NCBI RefSeq assembly: GCF_000025865.1
Contig: NC_014002.1
Coordinates: forward strand, 744,001-808,000
From: Methanohalophilus mahii DSM 5219
GTDB taxonomy: Archaea; Halobacteriota; Methanosarcinia; Methanosarcinales; Methanosarcinaceae
Length of the DNA: 64,000 nt
Reading direction: 5' to 3'
The translations under genes were made by a program, and so were the position numbers. Shown one piece after another: positions 53,560 to 62,429 of this stretch; position 1 is the stretch's first letter; each line of letters begins with the position of its first letter. The notes beneath the pieces are model-generated. The model saw only the letters and a program-made list of their open reading frames with translations. It did not search any database and was not told the origin of the DNA.

Positions 53560-55365
53560 TTATTCCATTCTTTTTCCTGTCAGCATTTCATAATATTTCT
53601 TAACCGGATCCCGCCAGTTCATATCATATGCAAGAAGATTTGCTTCCCGGCACAGGAGGTTGTACTTAATCCGGTCATCAGTATAGGTCTCAATAAAATA
53701 ATCCATTGTCAATGCGTAATCTGCTATAGTCTCAATGTAGGGCAAAGTGATATTATCGACGACTATGACTCCGCCCATACCCATAACCAGACGCTTGAGG
53801 GTTTTCAGAGCGTCACTAAAGCCACAAACCTTACTGACAATACTCGGAGTTGCCTCCTTACCTGCTTCCAGTCCGGTTAGCAGGAAAGGCTCATACTTGG
53901 AGGGAAAGATTCCCGCAATGCAACCTGACATTACTTCATCTACTTCCATATTCAGGCCACCATCATTGCCTGACAGCCACTGAGGATAAAATACTGCGCC
54001 TACGTGCCGATTCCCGCTGACCAGCCTAGCTGCATCAAGGCCACGTTCAAGGATCATATTTTGAAGCCTGAGCTCAGACCCTATCAAAATCTCTTCAGGC
54101 AATTCTATAGGGAAATTTTCGGGTGGATTGGTTTTTGGTCCATGAGCTGTAATTATAAAACATACTACCCTGTAACCTTCATCCAGGCGGGAAGATTCGA
54201 TTTCTATTCGTATCATCCTGTCAAGAAGCACAAGCGAATCAAGGAGATCCGGATAACCCTTGTTATCAATTTCTATACGCGATAAACTAAAAATCGGGAT
54301 TATTTTCTCAGGATCGATGGGAACCCCATCATACACCTTGTGCAGCTTTTCAGACAGGAATTTCTGAATTTGCTTCCTGCACTGATTTTTCTTGTCCCAT
54401 GAGATCTCTTCACTTTCAGTATCGAGCTCAATACCATTGCGCACCACAATTGAATCGATGCCATAGAAAAGCGATATCTCTTTTTTGGTTGAATCTCCTA
54501 CAGCTGTGACAACATCGGCATAGGAGGCGAGAGATTCCAGCTTTGCCATATTTATGGGTACACCTGCATCCCAGGTGCTGTCATTGTCCCGAATCTTTTG
54601 GATTGAACGATGCCCTGCTGCCCTGCCCGGAATAGTGGCATGGCAGGTGGCAACTGAATTCACCCTTACTCCCAATTTTTCGAGCCGGGCTATTGCGTAA
54701 AAGAGGCCGAATTCGTGGCAATGCAGCGATACGTAGAGTGTGGGCATAAGGGATGTCACGAATTCCGAGATTGCCCTGTCTGAATACTTTTCGCTTTCTT
54801 CCTTTTTTATTGAGACCAAAGCACGGACAAATTCAGAAACTGCATACGATATATTGAGGTAGTGGGTATACTCATTACCATTACCCATACTTTCATAGGT
54901 CCTGGAATCCAACCCTATCAAGTCATAAGCTTCTGCTTTGATCTTATTCTCGAGGCAGACGTGCTTTCCTTTGTACTCAATTGTTTTCCGGCAGTAATCA
55001 TTTGTCTTGAACATAAGGTATATGATTTCTATGCCTCTTATATTGCGTGACCTGGCAACCAGGTCAACTCCTTCTTCACTTAGCTTTGTAAAGACACTTT
55101 TGAGTTCTTCGTCAGGTTCAAACTCATCCAATTCGCTCAGGTCAGTTATCCTGTTAAGACTCTTGTTCCAGTCAACTCCGCTGTGATCAAAATAAGGACT
55201 TGCGACAAATATCCTGGTTTTTGGTTCCTCATCAATTGTACCGTCCTCAAACAGTGCTGCAAGCGTCTTAACTTCAGCATCGATAACATTCCATATGCCC
55301 CCCATCTTATTGGATTTAGGCCCGGCTTCTTCGCCGGCTATTATTATGCATTTGCGTTCAAGCAT
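53560..55365 (-). CDS. GT3-type glycogen synthase (eukaryote-like)
   Basis: 601 residues. It starts with AGEEAGPKSNKMGGIWNVI, the donor-binding strand and glycine loop of glycogen synthases. YVSLHCHEFGLFYAIARLEKLG and ATCHATIPGRAAGHRS follow, and the catalytic acid region is FPSKYEPFLLTGLEAGKEATPSIVS. The last fits the GT3 family of yeast and animals, which uses UDP-glucose, more than bacterial GT5. It is the first gene of the operon. GGTGG is four bases before the ATG, and a TATA element lies about 70 bases upstream. Confidence 0.87.
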   Translation of the reverse strand: MLERKCIIIAGEEAGPKSNKMGGIWNVIDAEVKTLAALFEDGTIDEEPKTRIFVASPYFDHSGVDWNKSLNRITDLSELDEFEPDEELKSVFTKLSEEGVDLVARSRNIRGIEIIYLMFKTNDYCRKTIEYKGKHVCLENKIKAEAYDLIGLDSRTYESMGNGNEYTHYLNISYAVSEFVRALVSIKKEESEKYSDRAISEFVTSLMPTLYVSLHCHEFGLFYAIARLEKLGVRVNSVATCHATIPGRAAGHRSIQKIRDNDSTWDAGVPINMAKLESLASYADVVTAVGDSTKKEISLFYGIDSIVVRNGIELDTESEEISWDKKNQCRKQIQKFLSEKLHKVYDGVPIDPEKIIPIFSLSRIEIDNKGYPDLLDSLVLLDRMIRIEIESSRLDEGYRVVCFIITAHGPKTNPPENFPIELPEEILIGSELRLQNMILERGLDAARLVSGNRHVGAVFYPQWLSGNDGGLNMEVDEVMSGCIAGIFPSKYEPFLLTGLEAGKEATPSIVSKVCGFSDALKTLKRLVMGMGGVIVVDNITLPYIETIADYALTMDYFIETYTDDRIKYNLLCREANLLAYDMNWRDPVKKYYEMLTGKRME

Positions 55366-55430
55366 GAATCCACCCCATTTATAGTAGTTATCTGTTTTTT
55401 TGGGATAAATGTTTGCTGAAAAGGTTTGGC

Positions 55431-55440
55431 TATACTATAA
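55431..55440 (-). promoter_or_regulatory. TATA box of the glycogen operon
   Basis: TTATAGTATA on the minus strand predicts transcription from near 55410, giving a leader of about 45 bases before the GT3 gene. All seven downstream genes are spaced by 30 bases or less, apart from the 60-75-base gap before galT, so one transcript is likely. Confidence 0.5.
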
Positions 55441-55594
55441 TGTACTCGAACACATTATTAATAAAGGAATTTAATATATTCTGTACATAATTTTTGAAAT
55501 ATTCAATCTCAATAATGTTGCATTATTTATTGGTGATCTGAATGGCAATTAAAGGAAACTGAAAAATGAAGTCTGAAATAACAGGAGGGATAAT

Positions 55595-55792
55595 ATGGCT
55601 GACAGCATGATTTTAAGAGTAGGTGAAACTGCGCAGGGGGTTGTTTGCAATGAATTATTGCAGGCAGAATTCAATATGGCTCACTTAAAAAACACCATCT
55701 TTCAAGCGGCTATGATAACAACACCTATATGGTGGCATTGGATGGTTGCAAAGGAGAATAAAATAAACATTCATAAAGATATAAAGTGGTAA
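55595..55792 (+). CDS. Small protein (65 aa), possibly frameshifted near its middle
   Basis: GGAGGG seven bases before the ATG is one of the best ribosome-binding sites in the window. The first about 33 residues (MADSMILRVGETAQGVVCNE onward) look like a normal protein. After an A6 run at 55686-55691 the frame turns unusual, with three tryptophans in five positions (WWHWM). One base more in that run would give SSGYDNNTYMVALDGCKGE and a stop at 55761, which looks more natural. Either the gene carries a frameshift or it truly encodes the odd tail. No family recognised. Confidence 0.5.
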   Translation: MADSMILRVGETAQGVVCNELLQAEFNMAHLKNTIFQAAMITTPIWWHWMVAKENKINIHKDIKW

Positions 55793-55864
55793 AAAGGTCT
55801 CTGATAAAGCAACTTTTGTTTTGAATCATATATTTTGTGGATTGTATATGTTTTTAGTTTAACA

Positions 55865-56812
55865 TTATTTATTCCTCTCAATTGAACGTAGACAACCTTC
55901 GGCTTCTCTCAGGAGATATTTTCTGTGTCCTTCGTTTTTTTCTCCTCTTGCAATCCTCAATAAACCGTAACTCATATAGAATGGTAAAATACGTGTAATC
56001 CTATGGAATTCTTCCAAATTTTTACTGTATTCCCAGAGAAAATGACCTATGTAAGGTTCACCCCTACGGTCTTCTCCCTTTAGTGCAAAAAAATTCTTAA
56101 TCTCGGCAGAAAGTATTCCAGGATCATGTATCGGGTTTGCGTGGTCTACTGACAGTTCAAAGTCAATAGCATAAGCCCAGCCTCTGTGCAGGAGATAATT
56201 TGCAGGGGTAGCGTCATGATGGATCTGACAACCATAACCCAAATCAAGAAAAGAGCAGTACCACCATTTTCCCATTAATTCCTCGTATATTTTTCTTGTA
56301 TGGTGGTCAGGATTGAGGTAGTTTAGATTTTTGCTGTACATAACGAATTCTTTTTCCTTATCATAATGCATTCTTGTCTTATCATGTAGTGTCCTTAACA
56401 GTCGGGCAACGGCTGTCAGGCTTTCATAGAGTCCGTATTCTTCCTCAAAATATTTGTATAAAGGTTTTCCTGAGATATATTCTGTTATCAGTACACAATC
56501 AAAATCCCTGTTTATGGCAATGGTTTCCGGTATATCGATGATCCTGGAGATCTCTTTGAGTTTGTAATATTCATTGACCATCGCCCTGTCCGGGTCATAT
56601 TCCCTGATAAAACCCAGTGGCCTGTTAAAGAACTTGCCCATGACACTGAAGCCTTCTCCCTTGAATTCATACCTGCGAACCATGTGGGAGGCTGCAAACT
56701 GGAATACACGGACAGAACATTCCTTGTTTTTGATCCTTTTGCCAAGTATGTGGATAAGCCAATCCCGAAAGGGATCACCAGGTTTAATCTTTCCAAGGTA
56801 TTTTCCAGACAT
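55865..56812 (-). CDS. Protein-kinase-like / aminoglycoside-phosphotransferase fold protein
   Basis: 315 residues. The catalytic loop IHHDATPANYLL (H-x-D-x4-N) and metal motif YAIDFELSVDHANP are clear, as in APH, RIO and lipopolysaccharide kinases. The N-lobe (about 40-125) has EFKGEGFSVMGKFFNRPLGF with a lysine after the glycine-rich turn, and LITEYISGKPLY as the hinge. Substrate could be a small molecule or a protein. It lies next to the glucan operon and a HAD phosphatase gene, which hints at a sugar phosphate kinase/phosphatase pair but does not show it. Confidence 0.8.
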   Translation of the reverse strand: MSGKYLGKIKPGDPFRDWLIHILGKRIKNKECSVRVFQFAASHMVRRYEFKGEGFSVMGKFFNRPLGFIREYDPDRAMVNEYYKLKEISRIIDIPETIAINRDFDCVLITEYISGKPLYKYFEEEYGLYESLTAVARLLRTLHDKTRMHYDKEKEFVMYSKNLNYLNPDHHTRKIYEELMGKWWYCSFLDLGYGCQIHHDATPANYLLHRGWAYAIDFELSVDHANPIHDPGILSAEIKNFFALKGEDRRGEPYIGHFLWEYSKNLEEFHRITRILPFYMSYGLLRIARGEKNEGHRKYLLREAEGCLRSIERNK

Positions 56813-56909
56813 CAGGAATCCCTACTATAGAGATGGGCTGAAACAGGATTATTTGGTTTGATATTAGAAGATGACAAAGCATTGTTTTGAGATCAGATAT
56901 TGTCGTATT

Positions 56910-57578
56910 TCAGACAAATATGTCACAAAATTTCCATGCCTCTTCTATTTCCAGGGCCTGCATACCAAGTTCCCTGGGTGGGATGATATCGTTGCGGACG
57001 GTGTCTCCGATAGAGAGAACTTGTTCTGGCTCTAATCCAAATCTATCCAGAGCTGTTTGGAAAAGACGTTTGTCGGGTTTTTTGTAGCCGTAATCGGAGG
57101 AAAAAATTACAAAATCAAACTTTTCATACATCTTCAGATAACGAAGCTCAAGTTCTGAAAATACCCGCTGGCCGTTGGATATTATGCATCTTTTTGGAAT
57201 ATGATCACAGATTTCGAGCAGTTTGATACTTTCCGGATAGGTTCTGAATCTCCTGATAGAGGATGCTCTGAAAACACGTGCTGCTGAAATTCCGACCATT
57301 TCTTCATCAATGGTCCAGAGTTTGTAGTCATAGCATATGTCGGAGAATATTTCTTCCACCTTTACTTCCGGGTATTCCTGCCCGGAAAGGTTCATCTTTT
57401 CAAGAATCCTTTTTTTATATTCATCCCTCAATACATCAGGCTTGATTTTTACCCCGTTGTACCTCAGCCAGACACTCAGCATTTCATAGGTCTGTTCAGC
57501 GTCTTCGTCGGTATCGATATCTATGAGGGTTTTGTAACAATCAAATATCACGCCCTTGATTTTCCCACTTTCAAACAA
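56910..57578 (-). CDS. HAD-superfamily hydrolase, TTG start
   Basis: 222 residues. Motif I FDCYKTLID has nucleophile Asp13 and Tyr in place of the second Asp, as in haloacid-dehalogenase-type members. Motif II is IISNGQ, motif III YKKPDKRLF and motif IV IGDTVRNDIIPP. A helical cap domain spans about 25-105. The start is TTG at 57578, with AAAGGGGAAG six to ten bases before it; no in-frame ATG precedes motif I. The gap to the kinase-fold gene is 97 bases. Substrate unknown. Confidence 0.82.
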   Translation of the reverse strand: MFESGKIKGVIFDCYKTLIDIDTDEDAEQTYEMLSVWLRYNGVKIKPDVLRDEYKKRILEKMNLSGQEYPEVKVEEIFSDICYDYKLWTIDEEMVGISAARVFRASSIRRFRTYPESIKLLEICDHIPKRCIISNGQRVFSELELRYLKMYEKFDFVIFSSDYGYKKPDKRLFQTALDRFGLEPEQVLSIGDTVRNDIIPPRELGMQALEIEEAWKFCDIFV

Positions 57579-58236
57579 ACTATCTTCCCCTTTTAGATCT
57601 AATCAGATTGGGCAGTCCTTTTGGATGTAATTTCCCTTGTCTCCCGAATATAAGTTGTTATTCTTCTTATAAAAACTATAATCTGATAGGCTGGATAGAA
57701 TATCTCTATTCAACTAGTGTTCGACGTTCCCAGAAATACAAGAAATAGGTGATGAAGAAAATTGTTGAATAGGAGTACATTTCGGAGGGTACTCAATGAG
57801 TCGAGTACAGATATTCACAGGTACAGGGATATTGGGGGCAGCCTTTGTGCTTCCCTGGGGATATCCGGACCTGCTAAACTGATATGGTCTATATCCAACC
57901 TGCCTTAGTATGGCATAACTACCAGAATGGCCAGAAAGAGCAGGCAATAATGTTCAAATTGATTTTGCATATACTCAGGAATCAGTGATTTTTCTCCTAA
58001 ATGATCTTCCCACTTAATCGAATTACTCAATACCAAATTGATACACTTCATTAGTTAGACCCTATTCATCAAATATAATGCTTTAGCATCATGATTTTCC
58101 TTTCTGTCTTGCAATTTCTCCGTGTCTGTATGTAACTAAAGTACGATAAATCCCATATTGTACATTTTTGTCAATTTTTAATATAAACGACACAAAAAAA
58201 CAAGTTTAAATATTTTACACTCTGACAAACAATTAT
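57579..58236. other. Long intergenic region with a possible 28-residue frame
   Basis: In 658 bases I see no convincing conserved gene. One short frame, 57796-57882 (+), has GGAGGG six bases before ATG and encodes a hydrophobic 28-residue peptide (MSRVQIFTGTGILGAAFVLP onward) which might be the remnant of a membrane protein. The rest is A/T-rich with many stops in all frames. TATA-like elements near 57660-57680 and 58184-58212 suit the flanking small genes. Confidence 0.4.
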
Positions 58237-58392
58237 GTGTGCAAAGAAAAAATCCAACGTCAAAGAAAAACCTCTCAATACAAAACCAAAGATGCACTTG
58301 CTATAGGTGCATTTGCACTTATCGCAAGTCCTGCATCGGTAGGGGTCACCCTCTCATTCAGTGATCTGAATATGGTAGACAGCAAGGAATAA
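58237..58392 (+). CDS. Small single-helix membrane protein (51 aa), GTG start
   Basis: The frame opens with GTG at 58237 and runs to TAA at 58390. It encodes a basic N-terminus (MCKEKIQRQRKTSQYKTK), one hydrophobic helix (DALAIGAFALIASPASVGVT) and a short acidic tail. A TATA element (TTTAAATATTTT, about 58205-58216) is about 25-30 bases upstream, which would make this a leaderless message. The overlapping ATG at 58235 opens another frame that ends after 23 residues. No family is recognised; the support is organisation rather than homology. Confidence 0.45.
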   Translation: MCKEKIQRQRKTSQYKTKDALAIGAFALIASPASVGVTLSFSDLNMVDSKE

Positions 58393-58521
58393 GAAATATA
58401 CCAGATGTCTGAAAACTCATCAACCTAATTATCATGAATTAATTATCCTTCGCAAAAATGGAAGATCATCTATTAGGTTTGTTGTATATACAGAAAAGAG
58501 AGAATTAGAGGTAATGAGAAG

Positions 58522-58596
58522 TGCTCCGATCGGGATTCGAACCCGAGTCTTCGGCTCGAAAGGCCGGAATGATTGGCCGGACTACACTATCGGAGC
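58522..58596 (-). tRNA. tRNA-Glu (anticodon UUC)
   Basis: GCTCCGA pairs with TCGGAGC, the anticodon loop is CTTTCGA, and the T-arm is CTCGGGTTCGAATCCCGA. The CCA is not encoded. The outermost anticodon-stem pair is C27 opposite A43, a mismatch. Confidence 0.94.
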
Positions 58597-58655
58597 ACGG
58601 TTGGCCGCTATCTAAAAGCGACCCTACTATACGTTACTAGTATATATAGTTTTTG

Positions 58656-59000
58656 TCAGACCTGGTTTTGTTTTTCTTTAACTAGCCTTAATATCCATTC
58701 TGTAAGCGCTTCGCAATGTTCGGGGTGGCACGCAAGCCTGCAACCTGTGCACGGAGAGAACATGCCTGCTGCAAGCATAAGTTCATAGGATTTCTCATCC
58801 GGTGTTGTTGCCTTTATGAGATAGGTGCGTGACCCGTTGGCTACAGCTGGTTCTCTTATGACTTTCCCTTCTTTCATCAGACGGGAAATCAGACGGGAGC
58901 ATTTACGACTATCAATGTCGAGGTCTTTCCATAGCTCATTCTGATAAACACCGTCATGATGCTTGCGAATTAGACTCAATGCCTCTTCTTCAATTCCCAT
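58656..59000 (-). CDS. Winged-helix regulator with a four-cysteine (Fe-S type) motif
   Basis: 114 residues. A winged helix (about 1-65, LIRKHHDGVYQNELWKDLDIDSRKCSRLISRLMKEGKVIRE) precedes a C-terminal segment with Cys84, Cys87, Cys91 and Cys96 (C-x2-C-x3-C-x4-C). That spacing suits an iron-sulfur cluster or zinc. A redox- or oxygen-sensing transcriptional regulator is the likely role. It follows the LSm gene by 14 bases, so the two are cotranscribed. Confidence 0.78.
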   Translation of the reverse strand: MGIEEEALSLIRKHHDGVYQNELWKDLDIDSRKCSRLISRLMKEGKVIREPAVANGSRTYLIKATTPDEKSYELMLAAGMFSPCTGCRLACHPEHCEALTEWILRLVKEKQNQV

Positions 59001-59014
59001 GAATAACCCGTTAA

Positions 59015-59242
59015 TTATTGTTTTTCAGCCGGTACGATTAAGATAATGTTGTTTCCTCTCAATACTACCGAGCCCAGTGAACGCTGACGCTCTCCTTCAA
59101 CCATCTCAAAGGTATCCTCCAGATGGAGATTCATATAATCATCGGCACTTTTCAGAATACCGTCAAGTAAACTGTGGTCACCTTTCATTTCAACCTGAAT
59201 TCTGGATCCAACAAGTTTCTGTACCTTCTTATTCGGGAACAA
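59015..59242 (-). CDS. Archaeal LSm (Sm-like) RNA-binding protein
   Basis: 75 residues from a TTG at 59242, which has GAGGAT seven bases upstream. The Sm1 motif is LVGSRIQVEMKGDHSLLDGILKSADDYMNLHLED, and Sm2 is SLGSVVLRGNNIILIVPA. LSm proteins form ring heptamers that bind U-rich RNA in tRNA and mRNA processing. The expected N-terminal helix of classical archaeal LSm is short here. The gene is upstream of the Fe-S-type regulator and downstream of DUF3467. Confidence 0.88.
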   Translation of the reverse strand: MFPNKKVQKLVGSRIQVEMKGDHSLLDGILKSADDYMNLHLEDTFEMVEGERQRSLGSVVLRGNNIILIVPAEKQ

Positions 59243-59370
59243 AATAAAATCCTCACACAAATATCATTTTTAAATATAGATTAAGTTAAAATACGCGAAT
59301 GTAAACTGTAGTCTCCCTATTTATGCCTAACGATTATAACCCTGCAGGTTTAAATATATTTGCTCCCTGT

Positions 59371-59769
59371 TCAGATATATCCCTGAAGATGTGAACTGTC
59401 ATCATCTACCTGCTTTTTAGTAGAAGTATTCTGTGCACTCTTTCTGGCAATCGGGCCAAACGCAGCTTCATATTCCCTGATGTGTTGGCCGAGCCATTTG
59501 GAGAGTTCCATTGCGGCCAGAGGGGACAGGATTACTTCTGATTCGAGGTTACGTTCGATTACCTGTTCATTGTCATTTGAAACTCCGCGAGGAGTATCAT
59601 TATAAAAACATATCCTGAAATCATAGGGGCTGTGTCCACCCATTGCCCCGATGGCATATACCTGATTGAAATGATCTGGTTTATGCAACTTGATTTTCAT
59701 ATTCTTTTTTTGGGTTTGCCCTTCCTTTTGTTCCTCTGTCATAACCTTGTCCTCGTTTCCAGATTTCAT
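59371..59769 (-). CDS. DUF3467 family protein
   Basis: 132 residues. The DUF3467 core spans about 25-110 with FNQVYAIGAMGGHSPYDFRICFYND, and then EVILSPLAAMELSKWLGQHIREYE. Both ends are charged and probably disordered. The start could be the ATG at 59769 or that at 59742; each has a purine-rich site. It is 29 bases after the helicase gene, on the same strand. The function of the family is unknown. Confidence 0.75.
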   Translation of the reverse strand: MKSGNEDKVMTEEQKEGQTQKKNMKIKLHKPDHFNQVYAIGAMGGHSPYDFRICFYNDTPRGVSNDNEQVIERNLESEVILSPLAAMELSKWLGQHIREYEAAFGPIARKSAQNTSTKKQVDDDSSHLQGYI

Positions 59770-59798
59770 AAACCTTATGCCTTAATATGTTTTGCATT

Positions 59799-62282
59799 TC
59801 ATCTGCCGGCTTCTACACTCTTTTTCAGATCCTTTGCCTGTTTTGCGATATCCGTTTTTGAATGGGCACTTGCCATCATTTCAATAGCATCAAGGTTGCG
59901 GATAACGCCATCAAGGTAGCCGTAAAGATCACCAACATATGCACTTATGCCATACTTTTCATTCAGCCTGGCTGCAATCTTCTCGGGATCGCGGCCACTA
60001 GCGCGCATCCTGATAATCATTTCGGAAAAATTCTTTTCAGCACATCCACAATACGGGCTCTCTTTACATCCGCATGTCAAAAAATCAGTAGCAAATTCGA
60101 AGAGTTGATCTCTGATCTTCTCTTCCAGCTGGGACAGGTTATCTCCCTCAAATACAATATCCAGAGCAGCTCCCTGAAAAACCCGCGATGGCATATTCAC
60201 GTTCAGAGCTGCTGATATCTGGGGTGCAAACTTAAAGTAAACCGCATCGAAAAACTCCAGATTGGCTGCAATCTCGATTGGGTCCTGGCCTGCAAGTACT
60301 GCATCCCTGATAAGGAACGCGCGTGAAGCAGAGAGGAAATGTCGGGCTGCAATACTGCCCATTCGGGTCAATTTGATGCCATCGCCTTTCTGTGTCAGGA
60401 ATCGGTATTTTTTCAATTTATTTACAATGGAATTAAGGTCAATATCCTCCACCATCTTGGTGCATATATAGTTCAGGTCAGCTTTTGAATTTGTGACTGC
60501 AACCGAAGCCAGGACTTCCTCTTCCTGTTCTTCCTGACCATATTTCAAATTCATTTCCTCCATCTGGCCTTTGAGCAGTTTCACTGCCATCTCGTCTTCT
60601 GTCATGGCCTGTCCGCCCCCGTAAGTCTTATCAGGACTTGCAAGTAAAACGACCACACCTCTATCATGATAATCCGGCCTTCCTGCTCTTCCTAGCATTT
60701 GTAAGAATTCTTGCAGGTTTATCCAGTCAATTCCCATTGCAAGGGATTCAAATATAACCTGTGAGGCAGGGAAATCAACACCTGCTGCCAGGGCTGCTGT
60801 TGTCACTACTACAGGAAGTTTTCCGGAGGCAAATCTCTCCTCCACTTTCTTACGTTCCGGATTGGCCAGGCCAGCATGATAGGCAGATGCTGTGATTGGC
60901 AGGGCATTTGCAAGACGATGACAGTTTCTACGCGAATTTGTAAAGACAATGGTCTGGCCCTTATGCCCCTTTGAAGATACCTGATTGTATTCCTCACGTA
61001 TGAGCCGGGTCATTATCCTCAATTTGCTTTGTTGGGGGCAAAATATAAGATGTCTCTCTATAGGTACCGGACGATGTTCATACTCCACAAGTTCAGCATC
61101 CAGATGTTTTGCAAGAGCGTGGGGACTTCCTACTGTTGCAGAAAGATAAATGAACTGTGCCCCTGGTGATGCATATTTGAGACGTCCAATAACACCATCA
61201 AGACGATGTCCTCGTTCTTCATCTTCCAGCATGTGGACTTCATCTATTACCACTGTGCCAATTCTACCCAGCATATCTGCTTTTGAAGAACGCATAATAT
61301 GGTCGACCCCCTCGTAGGTCCCGACAATAATGTCCGTATCAAGAGAACGGGACATATTTTCCGTTTTGCGCGTTTTTATACGAGAGCTTCCTATGCGTAT
61401 TGAAGTCTGGAGTCCAAAATCTTTGTACTTTCCATTGAACTGGCTATATTTCTGGTTTGCAAGAGCAACCAGGGGCACAAGATAAAGCATCTTGCCCTTT
61501 TTTTTCAGGATATTTTCAATACCTGCCATTTCCCCTATCAATGTTTTACCGGTAGCTGTTGCCGAGGTAACAAGAAGATCATTTCCTTTTAGTAAACCCT
61601 TGCGTACAGCAATACTCTGTACAGGTAATAGGTTTTTAGATTTTTTCAACAATGATTTCTTGAATTGGCCGGATATTGGAAGTTTACTTATTGGATATGG
61701 GTTCTGATCTTCTTTTGAAGCAATTGTATCGTATCTTGTAACTTCCGAATCAATCTCTTCAGGATTTAGCATGCCGATTGTGCGGTCAAGGTCTTTTGTC
61801 TTGTTTAAAACATCAAATATGCGCTGTATGGCCTCGTCAGAATAATGGCATTGGGAATTACGCAGCGCTCGCTTCAGTTCCTCCTGCGCACATGTTTCAC
61901 AGATACGCTCTCCCTGATGAGAAATAGATTTCTTGTTCACAAAATTGAATTCCTTGTTGAGCAGACAAAAACGGCATACATCTACCATTTCACCAGTAAG
62001 GTGGAAACCTCCGAGCATTTCAATGATCTTTTTGTGGTTTTTGGCGTCTCCCTGCCTGGTAATCAGTATTCTCTCCGAACGTCTGAGTAGCTCGATAAAT
62101 TCCTCAGGTGAGCGGTAATCCTGCTTCTTATCTTTCGATACTAGAAATCGTAAGGGTCGCGGTCCTGCGTTGGTACTTCGCAGGGTCAGTTCACCTACTA
62201 TTGCAGGAGTTTTTTTTCGGTCTTTAATCAGCATTACTGTGACCTTACCTTTTAGAGGATAGAGAAGAGTCCAGAGGGTCAT
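59799..62282 (-). CDS. Ski2-like SF2 helicase with zinc-finger regions
   Basis: 827 residues. The N-terminal region (about 1-190) holds a zinc-finger-like CRFCLLN ... CETCAQEE pair. The helicase core has Walker A TSATATGKT, DEVH, YLSATVGSP and the second lobe TTAALAAGVDFPASQVI with QMLGRAGRPDYHDRG. A winged-helix/ratchet part follows, and near the end stands a second cysteine set, CGCKESPYCGC. The layout fits euryarchaeal ASH-Ski2-type helicases, which associate with RNA decay factors, though Hel308-like DNA helicases share the core. The neighbourhood with LSm supports an RNA role. Confidence 0.85.
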   Translation of the reverse strand: MTLWTLLYPLKGKVTVMLIKDRKKTPAIVGELTLRSTNAGPRPLRFLVSKDKKQDYRSPEEFIELLRRSERILITRQGDAKNHKKIIEMLGGFHLTGEMVDVCRFCLLNKEFNFVNKKSISHQGERICETCAQEELKRALRNSQCHYSDEAIQRIFDVLNKTKDLDRTIGMLNPEEIDSEVTRYDTIASKEDQNPYPISKLPISGQFKKSLLKKSKNLLPVQSIAVRKGLLKGNDLLVTSATATGKTLIGEMAGIENILKKKGKMLYLVPLVALANQKYSQFNGKYKDFGLQTSIRIGSSRIKTRKTENMSRSLDTDIIVGTYEGVDHIMRSSKADMLGRIGTVVIDEVHMLEDEERGHRLDGVIGRLKYASPGAQFIYLSATVGSPHALAKHLDAELVEYEHRPVPIERHLIFCPQQSKLRIMTRLIREEYNQVSSKGHKGQTIVFTNSRRNCHRLANALPITASAYHAGLANPERKKVEERFASGKLPVVVTTAALAAGVDFPASQVIFESLAMGIDWINLQEFLQMLGRAGRPDYHDRGVVVLLASPDKTYGGGQAMTEDEMAVKLLKGQMEEMNLKYGQEEQEEEVLASVAVTNSKADLNYICTKMVEDIDLNSIVNKLKKYRFLTQKGDGIKLTRMGSIAARHFLSASRAFLIRDAVLAGQDPIEIAANLEFFDAVYFKFAPQISAALNVNMPSRVFQGAALDIVFEGDNLSQLEEKIRDQLFEFATDFLTCGCKESPYCGCAEKNFSEMIIRMRASGRDPEKIAARLNEKYGISAYVGDLYGYLDGVIRNLDAIEMMASAHSKTDIAKQAKDLKKSVEAGR

Positions 62283-62382
62283 ATTCTGTGATAGACGTAT
62301 TTCCCTTTTATAAAGTAAGCGTCTTCTTCGTATAATACTATATATTTCATCAAATATTATTCAGTATATTTTAGCGTAAAGT

Positions 62383-62391
62383 TTTATAAAT
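62383..62391 (+). promoter_or_regulatory. TATA box of the RecA-fold gene
   Basis: TTTATAAAT lies about 40 bases before the ATG at 62430, predicting a leader of about 18 bases. Confidence 0.5.
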
Positions 62392-62429
62392 ATGCTCTAT
62401 ATACTAATCGTTAGTAGTGAAGGGTAGCT

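Noticed and set aside
57714-57947. 77-residue minus-strand frame in the long intergenic region
   Set aside because: No ribosome-binding site, no family resemblance, and a proline/serine-rich composition typical of chance frames.
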